Origin: Symsagittifera roscoffensis
Taxonomy: Eukaryota > Xenacoelomorpha > Acoela > Convolutidae
Direction of reading: 5' to 3'
NCBI RefSeq assembly: GCF_963678635.1
Contig: NC_087062.1
Coordinates: forward strand, 23,348,370 to 23,412,369
Length of the DNA stretch: 64,000 nucleotides
The notes below the pieces were generated by a model. It ran no database searches, was not told where the DNA came from, and saw only the letters and a list, made by a program, of their open reading frames with translations. A program made the translations under genes and the position numbers. How positions within the stretch are numbered: position 1 is the stretch's first letter; the number at the start of each line of letters is the position of its first letter. Shown one piece after another: positions 33,683 to 44,625 of this stretch.

Positions 33683-35487
33683 GCCGACAACTTGGATCCC
33701 TACACCGTTCAAATTCCCATCCAACCAACCTCACTACTCCAATTACAATAATACCACTTTTTGCTTTCCCGCCACCCGATTTCCCAACCAGTAATGTAAC
33801 ATCAGGCATGAATTCCGATACTAATTCACACATCTCAGTTTTATACTCCACCTCACAACTCAATAACCCGAATATTGAAACCCCCGATGAATTTGCCGAC
33901 TCTGAACCATCTCCATCCAATAATTTTCACACCAACCCCTCAAATTTTTCCCAACCCCCTTTTCAACCAATACTACCAAATAACCCTGTTCCAACCAATT
34001 CTACACCCTCTTATGCTTCCCAAGTCACTCCAACCTATTCTTCACTTCATTCAGACCGATCATCTAATTCTCCAGATACCCCCCAAATCTCCCCAGAACT
34101 AGATAATTTTATTACCCTACAACAACAACCCTACCACCTTGACACCCCCACCATAAACCAAATTTCATCCACAATAGATTCATCCAACCCTTCTACCCCT
34201 ACACCCTCTTCAGTTTATACCGAATCATTAGCACCATCATCCACATCTACTGAATCTTCACTCAGCACTAATAGAGCTTACCGCACTTTTAAAAGAAAGT
34301 TCCCCAACCATCCTTTCCCAGCAAAACCAGGAACAGCCCGTGAATATATAAATCATCCAAATCACACTAACACAAAAGAATTTTTAGCTATCACTTTACC
34401 CTCATTTCCACAATACACCTTAAACACACCTCACGACACTAACGAAACACGTAACTTTGTAGACGAACACGTTTTAATGCCTACACTCCATTGGACATCA
34501 TATTATCATTTTACTAATCCCCTTTGCCTACCTTTATCTAACACTCACATCGATATAGAACGAAATAAAGACATGCTATATCGACTCACTACACCACTAA
34601 CACCTAGACAATTTACTTACATCGGATATAAAAAATCACTAAAAACATACACTGCACCCCGAGCTAACGAATATACGCTAGAATATTACGATCATAACAT
34701 CATAAGAACTAACCAGGATCAATTCTTAGACGATGAAGGCTTTGCTAAACCACAAATCACAGAAAAATTTTTCATCACAACACCATATATATTTACACTC
34801 AATATCTTTGATCGCAAATTTGACCACATCATCTCAGAAGCACTAACAGACACACAAGCATACGAAAGTTTTAAAGAACGCTTCCAAATATTTTCACTAA
34901 CCTTTCATTTCCTTGCACCACATGAAAGAGATTTGCACTGCTCACACGATATTATGTTGCGTACTAAACAAACTCACACATATACATATTATCGTTTTAT
35001 CCAAAATCACTTCGACCTACACACTCCCTCCAGACAACCACACCACCGTTTTCAATTCATCAATTCCAAATACACCTCACCATTCTTTCTTAACTTCACA
35101 TATTGCATTAAAGACACTAACCTTCATGGTATTCTTCGAAATTATGATCCCATAACCCAAATGTATAATTTTTGTCCCATCACCAAGACCTTCAACGCAG
35201 AAGAATCCCGACCCTTCCTTATCCCACACGAGTTTGTTCAACCTATAGAAATCCCCATTTTAGAATTCATCCATAACACTAAATTCAATCACAAATTATA
35301 TAATCTAAGCCAAAACACACCTTATGAATTTGCAGTTGGCACTGAAGAACTAACCACCATTAAAGCACTTCAATTGCTTTGGCCACTGCTTCAAACTAAA
35401 AATATCATCCGCATCTTAGCTAAATTACTAACAACTTCAGATCTCATCCACGACATCTTCCCCCACGGTTTCTTCCCCGACGACTAA
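33679..35487 (+). CDS. TE1 ORF downstream of env, 602 residues, unknown function
   Basis: ATG at 33679 overlaps the env stop as ATGA. Residues 1-200 are Pro/Ser/Thr/Asn-rich low complexity; about 205-602 look globular (EYINHPNHTNTKEFLAITLP ... LHWTSYYHFTNPLCLPL ... FTLNIFDRKFDHIISEALTD ... YEFAVGTEELTTIKALQLLW). No signal peptide, transmembrane segment or known motif is visible, and I recognise no family. The architecture (disordered S/T/P-rich start, folded end) resembles the Met-less ORF at 29946-31075. No stop codons in 602 codons. Its place after env is where complex retroviruses keep accessory genes. Confidence 0.7.
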   Translation: MSRQLGSLHRSNSHPTNLTTPITIIPLFAFPPPDFPTSNVTSGMNSDTNSHISVLYSTSQLNNPNIETPDEFADSEPSPSNNFHTNPSNFSQPPFQPILPNNPVPTNSTPSYASQVTPTYSSLHSDRSSNSPDTPQISPELDNFITLQQQPYHLDTPTINQISSTIDSSNPSTPTPSSVYTESLAPSSTSTESSLSTNRAYRTFKRKFPNHPFPAKPGTAREYINHPNHTNTKEFLAITLPSFPQYTLNTPHDTNETRNFVDEHVLMPTLHWTSYYHFTNPLCLPLSNTHIDIERNKDMLYRLTTPLTPRQFTYIGYKKSLKTYTAPRANEYTLEYYDHNIIRTNQDQFLDDEGFAKPQITEKFFITTPYIFTLNIFDRKFDHIISEALTDTQAYESFKERFQIFSLTFHFLAPHERDLHCSHDIMLRTKQTHTYTYYRFIQNHFDLHTPSRQPHHRFQFINSKYTSPFFLNFTYCIKDTNLHGILRNYDPITQMYNFCPITKTFNAEESRPFLIPHEFVQPIEIPILEFIHNTKFNHKLYNLSQNTPYEFAVGTEELTTIKALQLLWPLLQTKNIIRILAKLLTTSDLIHDIFPHGFFPDD

Positions 35488-37084
35488 CAGGTAAGTATGA
35501 ATTATACATATTATTAACAAATTAAAATAAAAATTAGAAACTAACCATTCTTTATCCATGTCTTATTTAGCATTTTAGCCTCCATCCAACGATCATCTGA
35601 AAAATTCACAAAAGAAAAATAAAAAATAGCAAACTTCTTCAAAACTGTTTAAAACCCTATTAATTTTTTGCACCAACAATTAAATAAATATAATACCAAT
35701 GCAGTAATTTAATTTATAAATTTTTTCCCCACAAGCAATAAATTTAATTAGGATGAAAATTTGTAACTTAATTTTTCCCAACAAATAGCAGTAAAATTTG
35801 AATTTCTATGTAATAAATTGATAAGACGAAAATGCAGTACTAACATTTTGATATTTCCATTCATTCGCACAAACATTCTATCCACACTCGCACAGCTCGC
35901 CCACGACGAATTGTTTAAAATAATGAATTTCAGTTTCAAGTTTTCACACTCAACAACTCTAACACAAGATAACACTTTCAAACTTTCCTTTAACCCGGTT
36001 GGAAAGGAATTATATACTAAACAACACTAACCAACGCAGCTTACTAAACACCACAAATCATAGAATAACAGCATGACTAAGAAAAGGAAACCAACGGTAC
36101 CCAAACCGGATTAACCCAGTTTAAAACTGGATAATTTATTCTTTTGAAGACTATTATAAAGTCTAAGAAAGAAATAATAAAACACAAAAAAGTCGAAAGA
36201 CAAACCCATACCACAAACAATTTGATTTTTGGAAAAAGGACACAACCAACAAAACATAAGAAAAACCACAACAAATCCAACATAAAACGTTATCACATAA
36301 CAGGACCTCTCACAAAAACCGCATGCAATCATACTCCCACTCCTGGCCTAACCCACCAGAAGAGGACGTCCTGAGCATGCTATAGCCGGCCTAACCCACC
36401 GCGCTACATCCACGCTTTGTGACACACACTCCTATTTTTAATAAGAGCTACTCAAGGGTGAGTAACTCTTCAAAATAACTGAACTAAAACAAAAAGCTTT
36501 TGTGAAAACAACTAACCAAAATCATAATTAAAAAACATTAAACTAATAAAAGTTTTATAAAATGTAAATTATATTATGCAATATATAGATCAGCATACAA
36601 CACCAAGGACGAACATCCAAAGACAAAACGACCCCACCACACTCGAAAAAGAATGGCCAACCACAATCGATATGCCGCTCACAAACACAACTCAAAGGAT
36701 TTAGAGTACGACTTGACTTCGCAGAAAAGGACTTCATTGAACTAGACCAATGACCACCTCGATGTTCAAGTATACGTACAGATCCGAGTAACCAGGCATC
36801 CCCTCCACGCGCAATCTCCACGCCATTCCCAGACAAGATCAAACACAAAGAAGTTCTCATCAATGAAACAGAAAAACCTGACATAGCCAACCATTCTGAA
36901 ATCAGATTTGAGTTTGTTGCGAAAACCCAGTCGTTGTCATGAGAAGACACAACGATTGAACCTGGAACTTCTCTAACAAGAGAACCCAGAAGAAATATGA
37001 TGTTCGCCAAATACCAACGTCCATCATCCATCCTTTGAATTACAGAAAGACTATTCTAAAAAAACTCTGTAAAACCCGGATGGG
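35488..37084 (+). other. TE1 3' non-coding region
   Basis: About 1.6 kb between the last ORF and the 3' LTR. Starts with a consensus splice donor (ACAG|GTAAGTATG at 35491), with possible acceptors TTATTTAG (35570) and CATTTTAG (35578). 'ggcctaacccacc' occurs twice near 36343 and 36389. It ends in a short purine run GGATGGG (37078-37084), a weak polypurine-tract candidate. A minus-strand frame of 158 codons (36555-37031) is open but unsupported. Confidence 0.55.
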
Positions 37085-37494
37085 TGGAACCTGATCTAAA
37101 CTACATTTTATGATTGGATAAATTAGATATTTTACCAATGTAAAGTATTTAATATTAACCAATCATGATCCATCTGACTAACAATCCACTTATTTGTAAG
37201 TGCTGAAATTACTTGTAATTTCAGCACCAGAGAGATTTGAATTTAACTTAGAAATTAGTTGAACTCTCCCGAGTACTTCAGCAGCCGCAATAAACCAGTA
37301 TACCCTAGATCTATTGAGCCTAGCAGAGACCAGTTAAACAACCTGAGACTAGATAGTATAAGAGTAAGATTAGGATTGGTATTAGACTAAGAAGTTGCAC
37401 GAATCTATCCGGCCGAAAATAAGATAGCGTGACGAGCAGACGGTGTACCCTATCCGAAATTACTCTATGAGTTATACCCATCGGTCCTAACTCA
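37085..37494 (+). repeat. TE1 3' LTR
   Basis: 410 bp, 99.5% identical to the 5' LTR over its whole length, with the same TG...CA ends, AATAAA signal and stem-loop (37200-37227). Confidence 0.97.
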
Positions 37495-37498
37495 ATTA
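37495..37498. repeat. TE1 target-site duplication, right copy (ATTA)
   Basis: Matches 17521-17524. It shows that both ends come from one insertion event and that the element is complete. Confidence 0.85.
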
Positions 37499-37902
37499 GG
37501 TCGTATGACCCAATATTTGTTTGTTTAGACCAGACCCTTCCTACTATAGGACTGTTCTGCTCATTGACCGGTCAACAATTTTCACACATACCTCTTTCGA
37601 TGATCGAAATGCTAGCCTTTAACACGTTTTTATACCACTAAGATTATTAGGCCCCGAGTTTATAATCAAAACTTTGTTCACCTGCGACCATTTCTCATCA
37701 AGTTATGGAGGTTTAGAAATTGTCAACTTTGTCAAAATGCTGGAATAATTTATGCGCACTTCGAAACACTATTTATAATTCAGGTGTAAGTAAAAACAAA
37801 AATAACACTTGTAGAAATTTAAAGTTTGCAAACATATCAAAAAATATATTACACGCAACGAATAACTTTTTCTGAAAATATTGTAATTGACGCTAAGCTA
37901 AC
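37499..37902. other. Myosin III intron 3, 5' end
   Basis: About 400 bp of host intron between TE1 and exon 3. No feature seen besides the exon 3 donor. Confidence 0.6.
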
Positions 37903-38007
37903 CCTGGCAGTGTCTCGCATGATGTAGGATATCATGATCTCATCTATCTTCCTGCCTCTGATAGTCACATTCTTGGCCAGGTCAGTCACTGTGCCACCCT
38001 CACATAG
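37903..38007 (-). CDS. MYO3: Myosin III exon 3: kinase hinge and helix E
   Basis: 35 codons, acceptor GATTCAG|CTATG, donor CCAGG|GTTAGC, phase 0 at both ends. Starts LCEGGTVTDL, the hinge region of Ste20/myosin III kinases (usually E-L-C-x-G-G-S-V-T-D-L). Its donor opens intron 3, which runs 26.8 kb to exon 4 because of the TE1 insertion. Confidence 0.9.
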
Positions 38008-38244
38008 CTGAATCGAGCAATACAACGAAGAACTATTAGAGAGTAAAAAACACTGCTCACTCATAAAAATCAAATTATAGGAAAAGACAGCTAAATTTTG
38101 GAGCAAATATTCAGGGAAACTCTCATCAAAAAACATGCAGTTTTCATAGCCCATGAATATTTATTTCCATAAATGTCAAAAAAAAAGTGTCGAATTAATA
38201 AGCTTTTCATGAGCTAAAGATATCATTGTAGCAGGTGATTTTAC

Positions 38245-38490
38245 CTCAATCGCTATCCAAATCTGCTTTGGTATATCCCCAGGAACCGCCAGCGTCGTCA
38301 CAGCCGGGCTAGTCCCTCCACCTCCGGTACCGAGCCCATTGTGTAGAAATGCCCCATAGAATTCGGGTAGATTGGGATGTCCGTTTCCCTTGGCCAGGAC
38401 AGAGTACTCCGTGTCTATTTCTTCAGCCAATTCCGAGGAGTTCTCCATAATCTTGATGGCCACCAGTTTACCAGTAGAGCGAATACGCGC
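38245..38490 (-). CDS. MYO3: Myosin III exon 2: kinase N-lobe
   Basis: 82 codons, acceptor TTATAG|GCG, donor GAG|GTAAAA, both phase 0. Contains the VAIK ATP-binding lysine and helix C glutamate region (SSELAEEIDTEYSVL), then HPNLPEFYGAF. Compared with vertebrate homologues there is a Gly/Thr/Pro-rich insertion (GTGGGGTSPAVTTLAVPGD) between strands 4 and 5 of the N-lobe, before the hinge sequence IWIAIE. Separated from exon 1 by a 6-kb repeat-filled intron. Confidence 0.9.
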
Positions 38491-38589
38491 CTATAATACG
38501 AATGGTCTTCAAAAAAATTTTCACCGCAATTAAGTAAAGCTTTCGAAATGAAAAAAAACGATGTCAGGTCTTGTACCTAATTCCTTCAA

Positions 38590-38690
38590 ATTTTTCATTT
38601 TTTGTGTGCATGCGAAGCTGCTTTTGACAACACCAGCCAAACATCAACAAGGAGTTTTATAAGGGCAGAAAACGTGAAAAGAGGCCGTAT
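38590..38690 (-). repeat. SINE family B tail fragment
   Basis: 'tgcgaagctgcttttgacaacaccagcc ... ttttataagggc' matches the tail and body of the SINEs at 2165-2400 and 7015-7190; the tRNA-like head is absent. Confidence 0.5.
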
Positions 38691-39719
38691 CAAAACAACT
38701 CTAAAAAGAGGAAATTTTCTAATCAACAAAAGTCAAACAATCATCCCCTTCCTGATTTAGAGTACATGAAGGCTTGTATCATAAACACAAACATTAACGA
38801 AAGAGCTTAGATTCAGCGGTTACAAATTTCTTGAATTCCGACATAGAACTTGGAAGAAGAAATTTTTTCTGAATATAATGGTAGATATGCAGATATAAAA
38901 ACTTTAACATGAAGCACCAGAAACAGTGAAAGGACAGTTAACGAACTCATTTGGGTTACAGAGTACGGCCTGTTTTATCAAATGAAATACAAAAAAAATT
39001 CTGATCTACAAAAAAGAGAAAAAAATAAGCATTGAAAACATAGATGAAAAAACATAATGCAGCAGATAAATGGCATTGTCTAGACAGGTGACTGACATAC
39101 GATCCGCGCTCTGCATTAATAATTTTTAAAAAATTGTTCAATCGTAGCCAGTATAAAAACAATCTGAATAAGATAGAAGTTCAAACTTATCCCCGAAATT
39201 TCTGAAACTCGCTAGTCGTAGGCACCCCTAATCGGTTTCAAAAATAAAACTTGAACTTGTTAACTTTAACTGCACACAAAACTGAACGTGTTCGATTCCA
39301 AAAAATTCGAAATGAGTGACCACGTATTAACATAGTCATTAGTTGCGTAAGAATTAAAATTAATCAAGAAATTTTGAAACGAATCTAAATATGTTTCTAG
39401 CAGGAAAAGTGAGAAAAAAACGCACCGTTCAATTTTTTCGTTCAAGTAACACACCGTTATGAGAATTTTTGAACTATTTATGAACGTAAGTAACGACTGA
39501 AAAGTGGTTCATTCAAAATCAATGCTAAATTCCGCATGAGCTTCCACTAGTGTACCCACACTTGGGGAAAAAACCGCCCTCGTCCATAGTTCCCCTGTTG
39601 GTTTAGAGCAAAAAGTTTCCCGTTCGAAATCTAATACCAAGATAATAACTCATTGCCAGTTTAACGTGTTGAACTATGTACTGTGTTGAAATATTTATCA
39701 AAAAAAATAATAAAATAAC

Positions 39720-40345
39720 AAGGATAGCCGGTTGCTGTGCAAGTAGCACAGAATCTTCCAGCCATATTCATGAAAAGTACAAATATAAGTTCTTCAAATT
39801 AAGGTCGTATTTGTAGATGGTGTCATGTAAAAACTATACAGACGCGTGAAAAGTTAGTAAGTTAGGCATAATCGCCAGGGGATATCTTGAAAAAAAATAA
39901 CAAACAAAAATAAAATAAAAACATTTGATTTTTTTCCTGTTTTTTTAACAACAAATTTTTCTCGCCATAGAAAAATCAATTATTTCAAATCTAAATAACC
40001 AATTTAACAAATTCTCATCACTTTATTTGGTCGAATTTAAACAATAAATCATAGAAAAATTAAAACGGTTTTTCTCGACACTGGGACTTTTTTGAATGTC
40101 GTTCGAAGCACGACTGAAAGAGCTTTTATATGTTATATCACTCAAATCAGTCCGATGATTGTTTGTGGTACCTGATTTTGATTGAAAAAAAAACTAAAAG
40201 ACACCCGAATACAAAGTTTATCCCCATTTTCAATGGTCGGAACAACAAACAGACTAGCACCGCCAGCAAAAAGCCGAGTATATCAACATTGGGAGAACAT
40301 AATTTGTTCAAAAACGCACCACTTGTTCAAAGCCTTTCTTAAAGA
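39720..40345 (+). repeat. Dispersed repeat R1, copy 1
   Basis: Shares with 45890-46440: 'aaggatagccggttgctgtg', 'aagtagcacagaa', 'cacgactgaaag', 'atatcactc', 'ccgatgatt', 'cacccgaatacaaa' and 'ggtcggaacaa' in the same order. Non-coding in both copies, family unknown. Confidence 0.65.
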
Positions 40346-41994
40346 CTAAGACGGCTTTACGCGCGCTTACAAAAAAAATCTGTTTTGAACAAAAATCTAT
40401 TGCTTTATAATTTTACTGATGCAGTTTGAGAAGAATTGCTCAAATTTATCTCAACCAATTTAAAATTTCAGAAATTCATCTGTTCAAAAAAAGAAGACGT
40501 TGATGATAATGAACTCGAAAACAAAAAAAAACTACTGACTTTTTTTTGCAATTTTTGACTTCTAAAAAACTAATAACATCAAAATTTATCGACTGACAGG
40601 TTGTATGAAAAACAAGCCAAACGTAAAATCAGGTACATGTTCCCTATGGAATTCTTTAACTCCGAAAGGTGTTTTGAAAAACTTTTCAACGCTATTTTTG
40701 AAAAACATTTCCATTAACAATTAATTGATGAACAAGCTAAACAGCTATCGTTTTTCTCTATTACAGAAGAAAACTACAAACGTGGTATAAAAGGTGGACA
40801 TTCGCAAGCAGTGCCAGATTTAGGATGGATTTTTCCTTACCCAAGAAGTTGGCATCCTCCGCTATTCAAAAGTTGGCATCCTCCGCTATTCAAATTTCGA
40901 CCAATCGAACTCACAAAATTGCTACGCTCGCACCTGGCACCAAACAAAAACTATTTCGAAGGAGAGCAAATTAGAACAGTTAGATTTTAACAGTACTTTC
41001 GGAGGATCAATTTGAACGATCTAAAACTCGATAGATTATTTTTGCAAGCATAACATTGAAAACAAGGAAATTCTGTGCTGAAAACTTGCGAACACCTACG
41101 ACTACGATCTGAAAACCAACTGATAATGAACACAACACCAACCAATCAAACATAGAGAAAAAGAACAGAACGATATTTAAGTGCCAAAAAACGAGCTTGA
41201 AAAAAACGAGATCGCATTTTTCAAGTGACGAAAGCCTTATTTACAAAACTTTTCATTCTTTTACTTAACTCACGAACCCAATTGTGTTGTTACTGAGAAA
41301 GTGTATAACTCGTATAAAGAACAAAACTCATAAAAGCATAGCCGAGAGCAAAAAAAAAACAGATTAATCATTAAACAAAGCTTTTAGATTTGGAATTTTT
41401 TCCTGTCAAAAAACTTTTGAAAAATTTATCAAACAATCCATGTAACAAAAAGCAATTTCGCCAATATAAGCTTCGCAGAAAAGAATTTAGACGAGCATAC
41501 ATACTGGAACTTAAATGGCATCAACCATTTAAAATGATGAGGAACTTGGTCTTGGCGTATTTTTATACCTTTTCCCCAAAAAAATCAGATAGCACAAAAA
41601 CTCATCAAAATACATCAAATTGTAGTCGTGAACGACATTAAAAAATTTCCAGCACACAGGTGAAGCTTCGCTTTGCACTACTTGCGATACAAAATAAGAT
41701 AGCCGCTCAGTCGAAAAAACAATGGAAAGTGTCAAAAAAATCTGAGCAGAAACCCTTTAGGCCAAATACCTGAGCAGAAACCCTTTAAGCCAAAAACATT
41801 CAAAAAGGACTTAAAAACTAAAAACGTTTTTTTGAGTCCCCTCCCTCAAAACACGCATACACGCAAACGAGATTTATTTCGATCATCAAACGAAGCAAAA
41901 TGAGGCCACTAAGCTAATATAAAACAGGCCAAAACAAACAAAGCCCAAAAAAAAGAAATGAAACAAAAAAGTTGGTATATTAGAACATAGTATA

Positions 41995-42400
41995 TTCGAC
42001 ACAGACGCGAAGTTGCACTTCCTATACAAAAGCAAAACAATGACCAATAACCTTACTGGGAAAAACTGCATGAGTAAATATTTGAGTCTATATAATTTCT
42101 TAAGTGACGCCAGCCAATTATGACCCATTAGCAGTACCAGTCAGTTTGAAAATAGAAATTTACCAATTAACATGCCTCAATTTATAGAGCGGACGCATTT
42201 TAACTAGTATAGAAAAAAGTTTATTAAAAACATCCGACCCAGCCCGGGTTTTTAACCCTCTTATTTTATAGCGGGTCTCCTTCCCTAACTCTACGCTACA
42301 GATCCATGATACCTTGAAGCTAAAGTGCTAATCGTAATATAATAGTCTGTGTTAATATCCTTAGCATTGACTGTACTTATTAGCTGGTTATTGATCTTGT
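41995..42400 (-). repeat. tRNA-derived SINE, family A copy 2
   Basis: Collinear with 1285-1725 over its whole length (for example 'ttaagtgacgcc/ca', 'gagcggacgcattttaacta', 'aatataatagtctgtgttaa'). The box B region is damaged (gggtttttaaccc), so this is an older copy. Confidence 0.75.
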
Positions 42401-42774
42401 GCACTTTCAAATTGAACAATAATATTTAGGACTTATTTTGGAAAAAAAAGGAGAGGTCATACTATCACACAAGCTTTGTTTGCGTAAAAACGATGGAAAT
42501 TTGAAAATCTACCAAAAATTTTATAGTATTTCAACAGACGGAACCCTGAGATTTAGCCTGTAGAAAAATTATTTACGGGAAAAGGTCTAGTTTCCGGTTA
42601 CAATACACTAGCTATCGCAAGTGTAGAGAAACTTTCTCGAGAGAAACTGGCTCGAGAAATTTTAGCTTGTTGGTCTAAATTCGAGCGAACAAAGCGAGCG
42701 GCGTGAAAGTTATTTTGAGCAATGGATTAAATGTTTACCTCAAGCAAAAAGTTTTAGAGTTCCTTTCAGCTCTT

Positions 42775-43270
42775 TTCCGGCAAAGCTTCGAAGAATCCAT
42801 AAAATAGCCAACTGACATTTGGAAAAGAGTAATGAATGCAAGGAAACTGAAAAAAAACTGACTTGTTTTTTTCTTAAACTTTCAACTTTTGAGTTCCCAA
42901 GAAAAAAACATATCACCTTAAAGCTCTTTGAAATTGTAGAACAATTTATGATGGACAATTTTTTGTTATAATTAACCCAATTTGAAAAAAATGGATCAAT
43001 AGGCAAAACTTATATTTCGCAGGGAAATCTGATAATTAATTTCCACTTTCGAAATTAGAAGTTGATCACGTTTTTCGTGACCTTTACACTTTTGCTGTTC
43101 AATAGTGGAGTTTGATTTCCTTTAAACAATGGAAATGCACTGAACTCGAAAAAAAAATCACCAGTCAAACTGCGAAGAATCAAAACTGAGTGAGAAAAAG
43201 TTTTAAAACTTTTTCCTGAAAAAAAAAAATCAGCAAGACCTATATAAGAGTACCCACTACGTTCATTACT
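42775..43270 (+). repeat. Dispersed repeat R2, long copy
   Basis: About 500 bp, collinear with 46530-47040 at a visual estimate of 70% identity; ends 'tataagagtacccactacgt'. It contains a GATCACG-TTTTT-CGTGACC palindrome. No ORF is conserved between the copies. Confidence 0.65.
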
Positions 43271-44487
43271 CGTAAAAATATAACTATATTTATATTTAAC
43301 TACGTAATATAAAAATTAGAGCTTATTTTTTCTTGAACTTATTATTACGACTTACAATAATCAGTATAGTTTATTGAAGTCAATAAAAAATTTACACACT
43401 ATTTTCATTTTTTCCCTCTTTTAACGCAGAAAAACAATTTTTGAACAAAAATCATTTTTAGTAATTTTTTTTACTGTAGTTGAAGCCTTCTGTGCAATTG
43501 CATTGTAACTGGCTATCTATATTTTATAATGGGACCTATTACTAGTTGATAGCCAGAGCTAAGCATCCGACATTTATATTCCCTGTAACCACAAAAAAAC
43601 CCACACAATCTACTCTGATAATCGAATTACGAAATCCTCGGAAACTGCGGCATTTGGCTTCGTACCCTATCCCAATCCAAAGTCACTTAACTTAATTACG
43701 TAACCATGGCGCCTAGGAAATTTCTACTATCACGCGTACTCAATCTTAGATAAAAGGTAGGAATGATGATCTTTAATGAAGCGCATAGTTTGAATCACAC
43801 TATTTATTCGACGAATCTGCAAAAATTTGCAATTAAATTGGCGACTCTGTTTGAAAAAGATTACGTCATTTGGGCGCCTCCAAAAGGACCAATTCGGAAA
43901 TCGCAGAAGACTACTACGCCCAAAAACTTACCGAATAGAAGGTAGTTTTTGAATGAAGGTTTTTTGTTTGATGAAAACTTGACAACTTAGTTCCTACCAA
44001 AACTGCGCAACCAGTGCGTGGTTCAAAAATACGAAGAAAAATGAAAAAATATTAATCCACCCTTCCCCTCCCCCTCAGCTACCTCTCAAAAAAATATTCC
44101 TATCAGCAGCAAAGACTCATTGGGGTTTACGAATTTTTTTTTTCATCAGTAAACCTTAAACTCGACATCAAATAGCAATATAGTAACCATTTATCTTAAC
44201 CCGAACAAATTTTGCGGGCACTCCATGTTAGTAGAAAAACTTTTCTAACATTCCAAAAGATTCGTTTTCATGAAGGCTACTGCAATCTGCAATGTTCATA
44301 CATTTCAATAAATATGATACCATCAAGCAGTTCAAACATCTTGTTTGTTGCTTTGCTATGCATTGCTTGATAGATTTATTTTACAAAATATAAGTATAGT
44401 AATAATTAAATCATAAGTATATAATTTTACGGACAAATTTTGAAAACAAAAGTTACCTCATGTTTCTCGACTCTGACTTGACCCTAC

Positions 44488-44625
44488 CTTGTACACTTCT
44501 CCGTAAGTTCCTTCTCCGATCAGTTCCAGCACCTGGAACACGGACTCCGGGTCAGATCCAGGCTCCACCGCAGTGCCTGGAAGAGCCATGAGACCAGCGG
44601 GCGAGGGAACCCTCATGGAACTCAT
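44488..44625 (-). CDS. MYO3: Myosin III exon 1: start and kinase glycine-rich loop
   Basis: Codes 46 residues ending GEGTYGEVYK, the nucleotide-binding loop of a protein kinase. I start at the ATG at 44625 because the frame upstream has no other Met before a TAA; a second ATG follows three codons later. The donor is AAG|GTAGGG (phase 0). A tiny upstream ATG ORF (ATG-TTG-CGT-GCC-TAA, about 44645-44659) lies just 5' of the start. Whether further 5' untranslated exons exist cannot be told. Confidence 0.85.

Larger units (their letters stand above)
17525..37494 (+). mobile_element. TE1: 19,970-bp env-bearing Ty3/gypsy LTR retroelement
   Basis: Complete insertion: 410-bp LTRs (17525-17934, 37085-37494) beginning TG and ending CA, 408/410 identical, flanked by ATTA duplications. 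Order: leader, basic ORF, gag, protease, RT, RNase H, integrase (tandemly duplicated), small membrane ORF, Met-less ORF, Env-like glycoprotein, 602-codon ORF, 3' LTR. The integrase lies after RNase H, which is the Ty3/gypsy order. Ordinary gypsy elements are 5-8 kb and those with env rarely exceed 12 kb, so this one is exceptionally large. The plus strand is G-poor (34141-34200 has 2 G and 25 C). It sits antisense in myosin III intron 3. Confidence 0.96.
38491..44487. other. Myosin III intron 1, repeat-filled
   Basis: No supported gene. Contains a SINE tail (38590-38690), R1 copy (39720-40345), hairpin tail (41650-41700), family A SINE (41995-42400) and R2 copy (42775-43270). 'aagttggcatcctccgctattcaaa' is repeated in tandem at about 40838 and 40862. 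Confidence 0.6.

Noticed and set aside
43763-43945. 60-codon plus-strand ORF starting MMIFNEAHSLNHTIYSTNLQ
   Set aside because: Slightly GC-richer than surroundings and ends by a donor-like AGAAG|GTAG, but too short and without homology to call a gene or exon.
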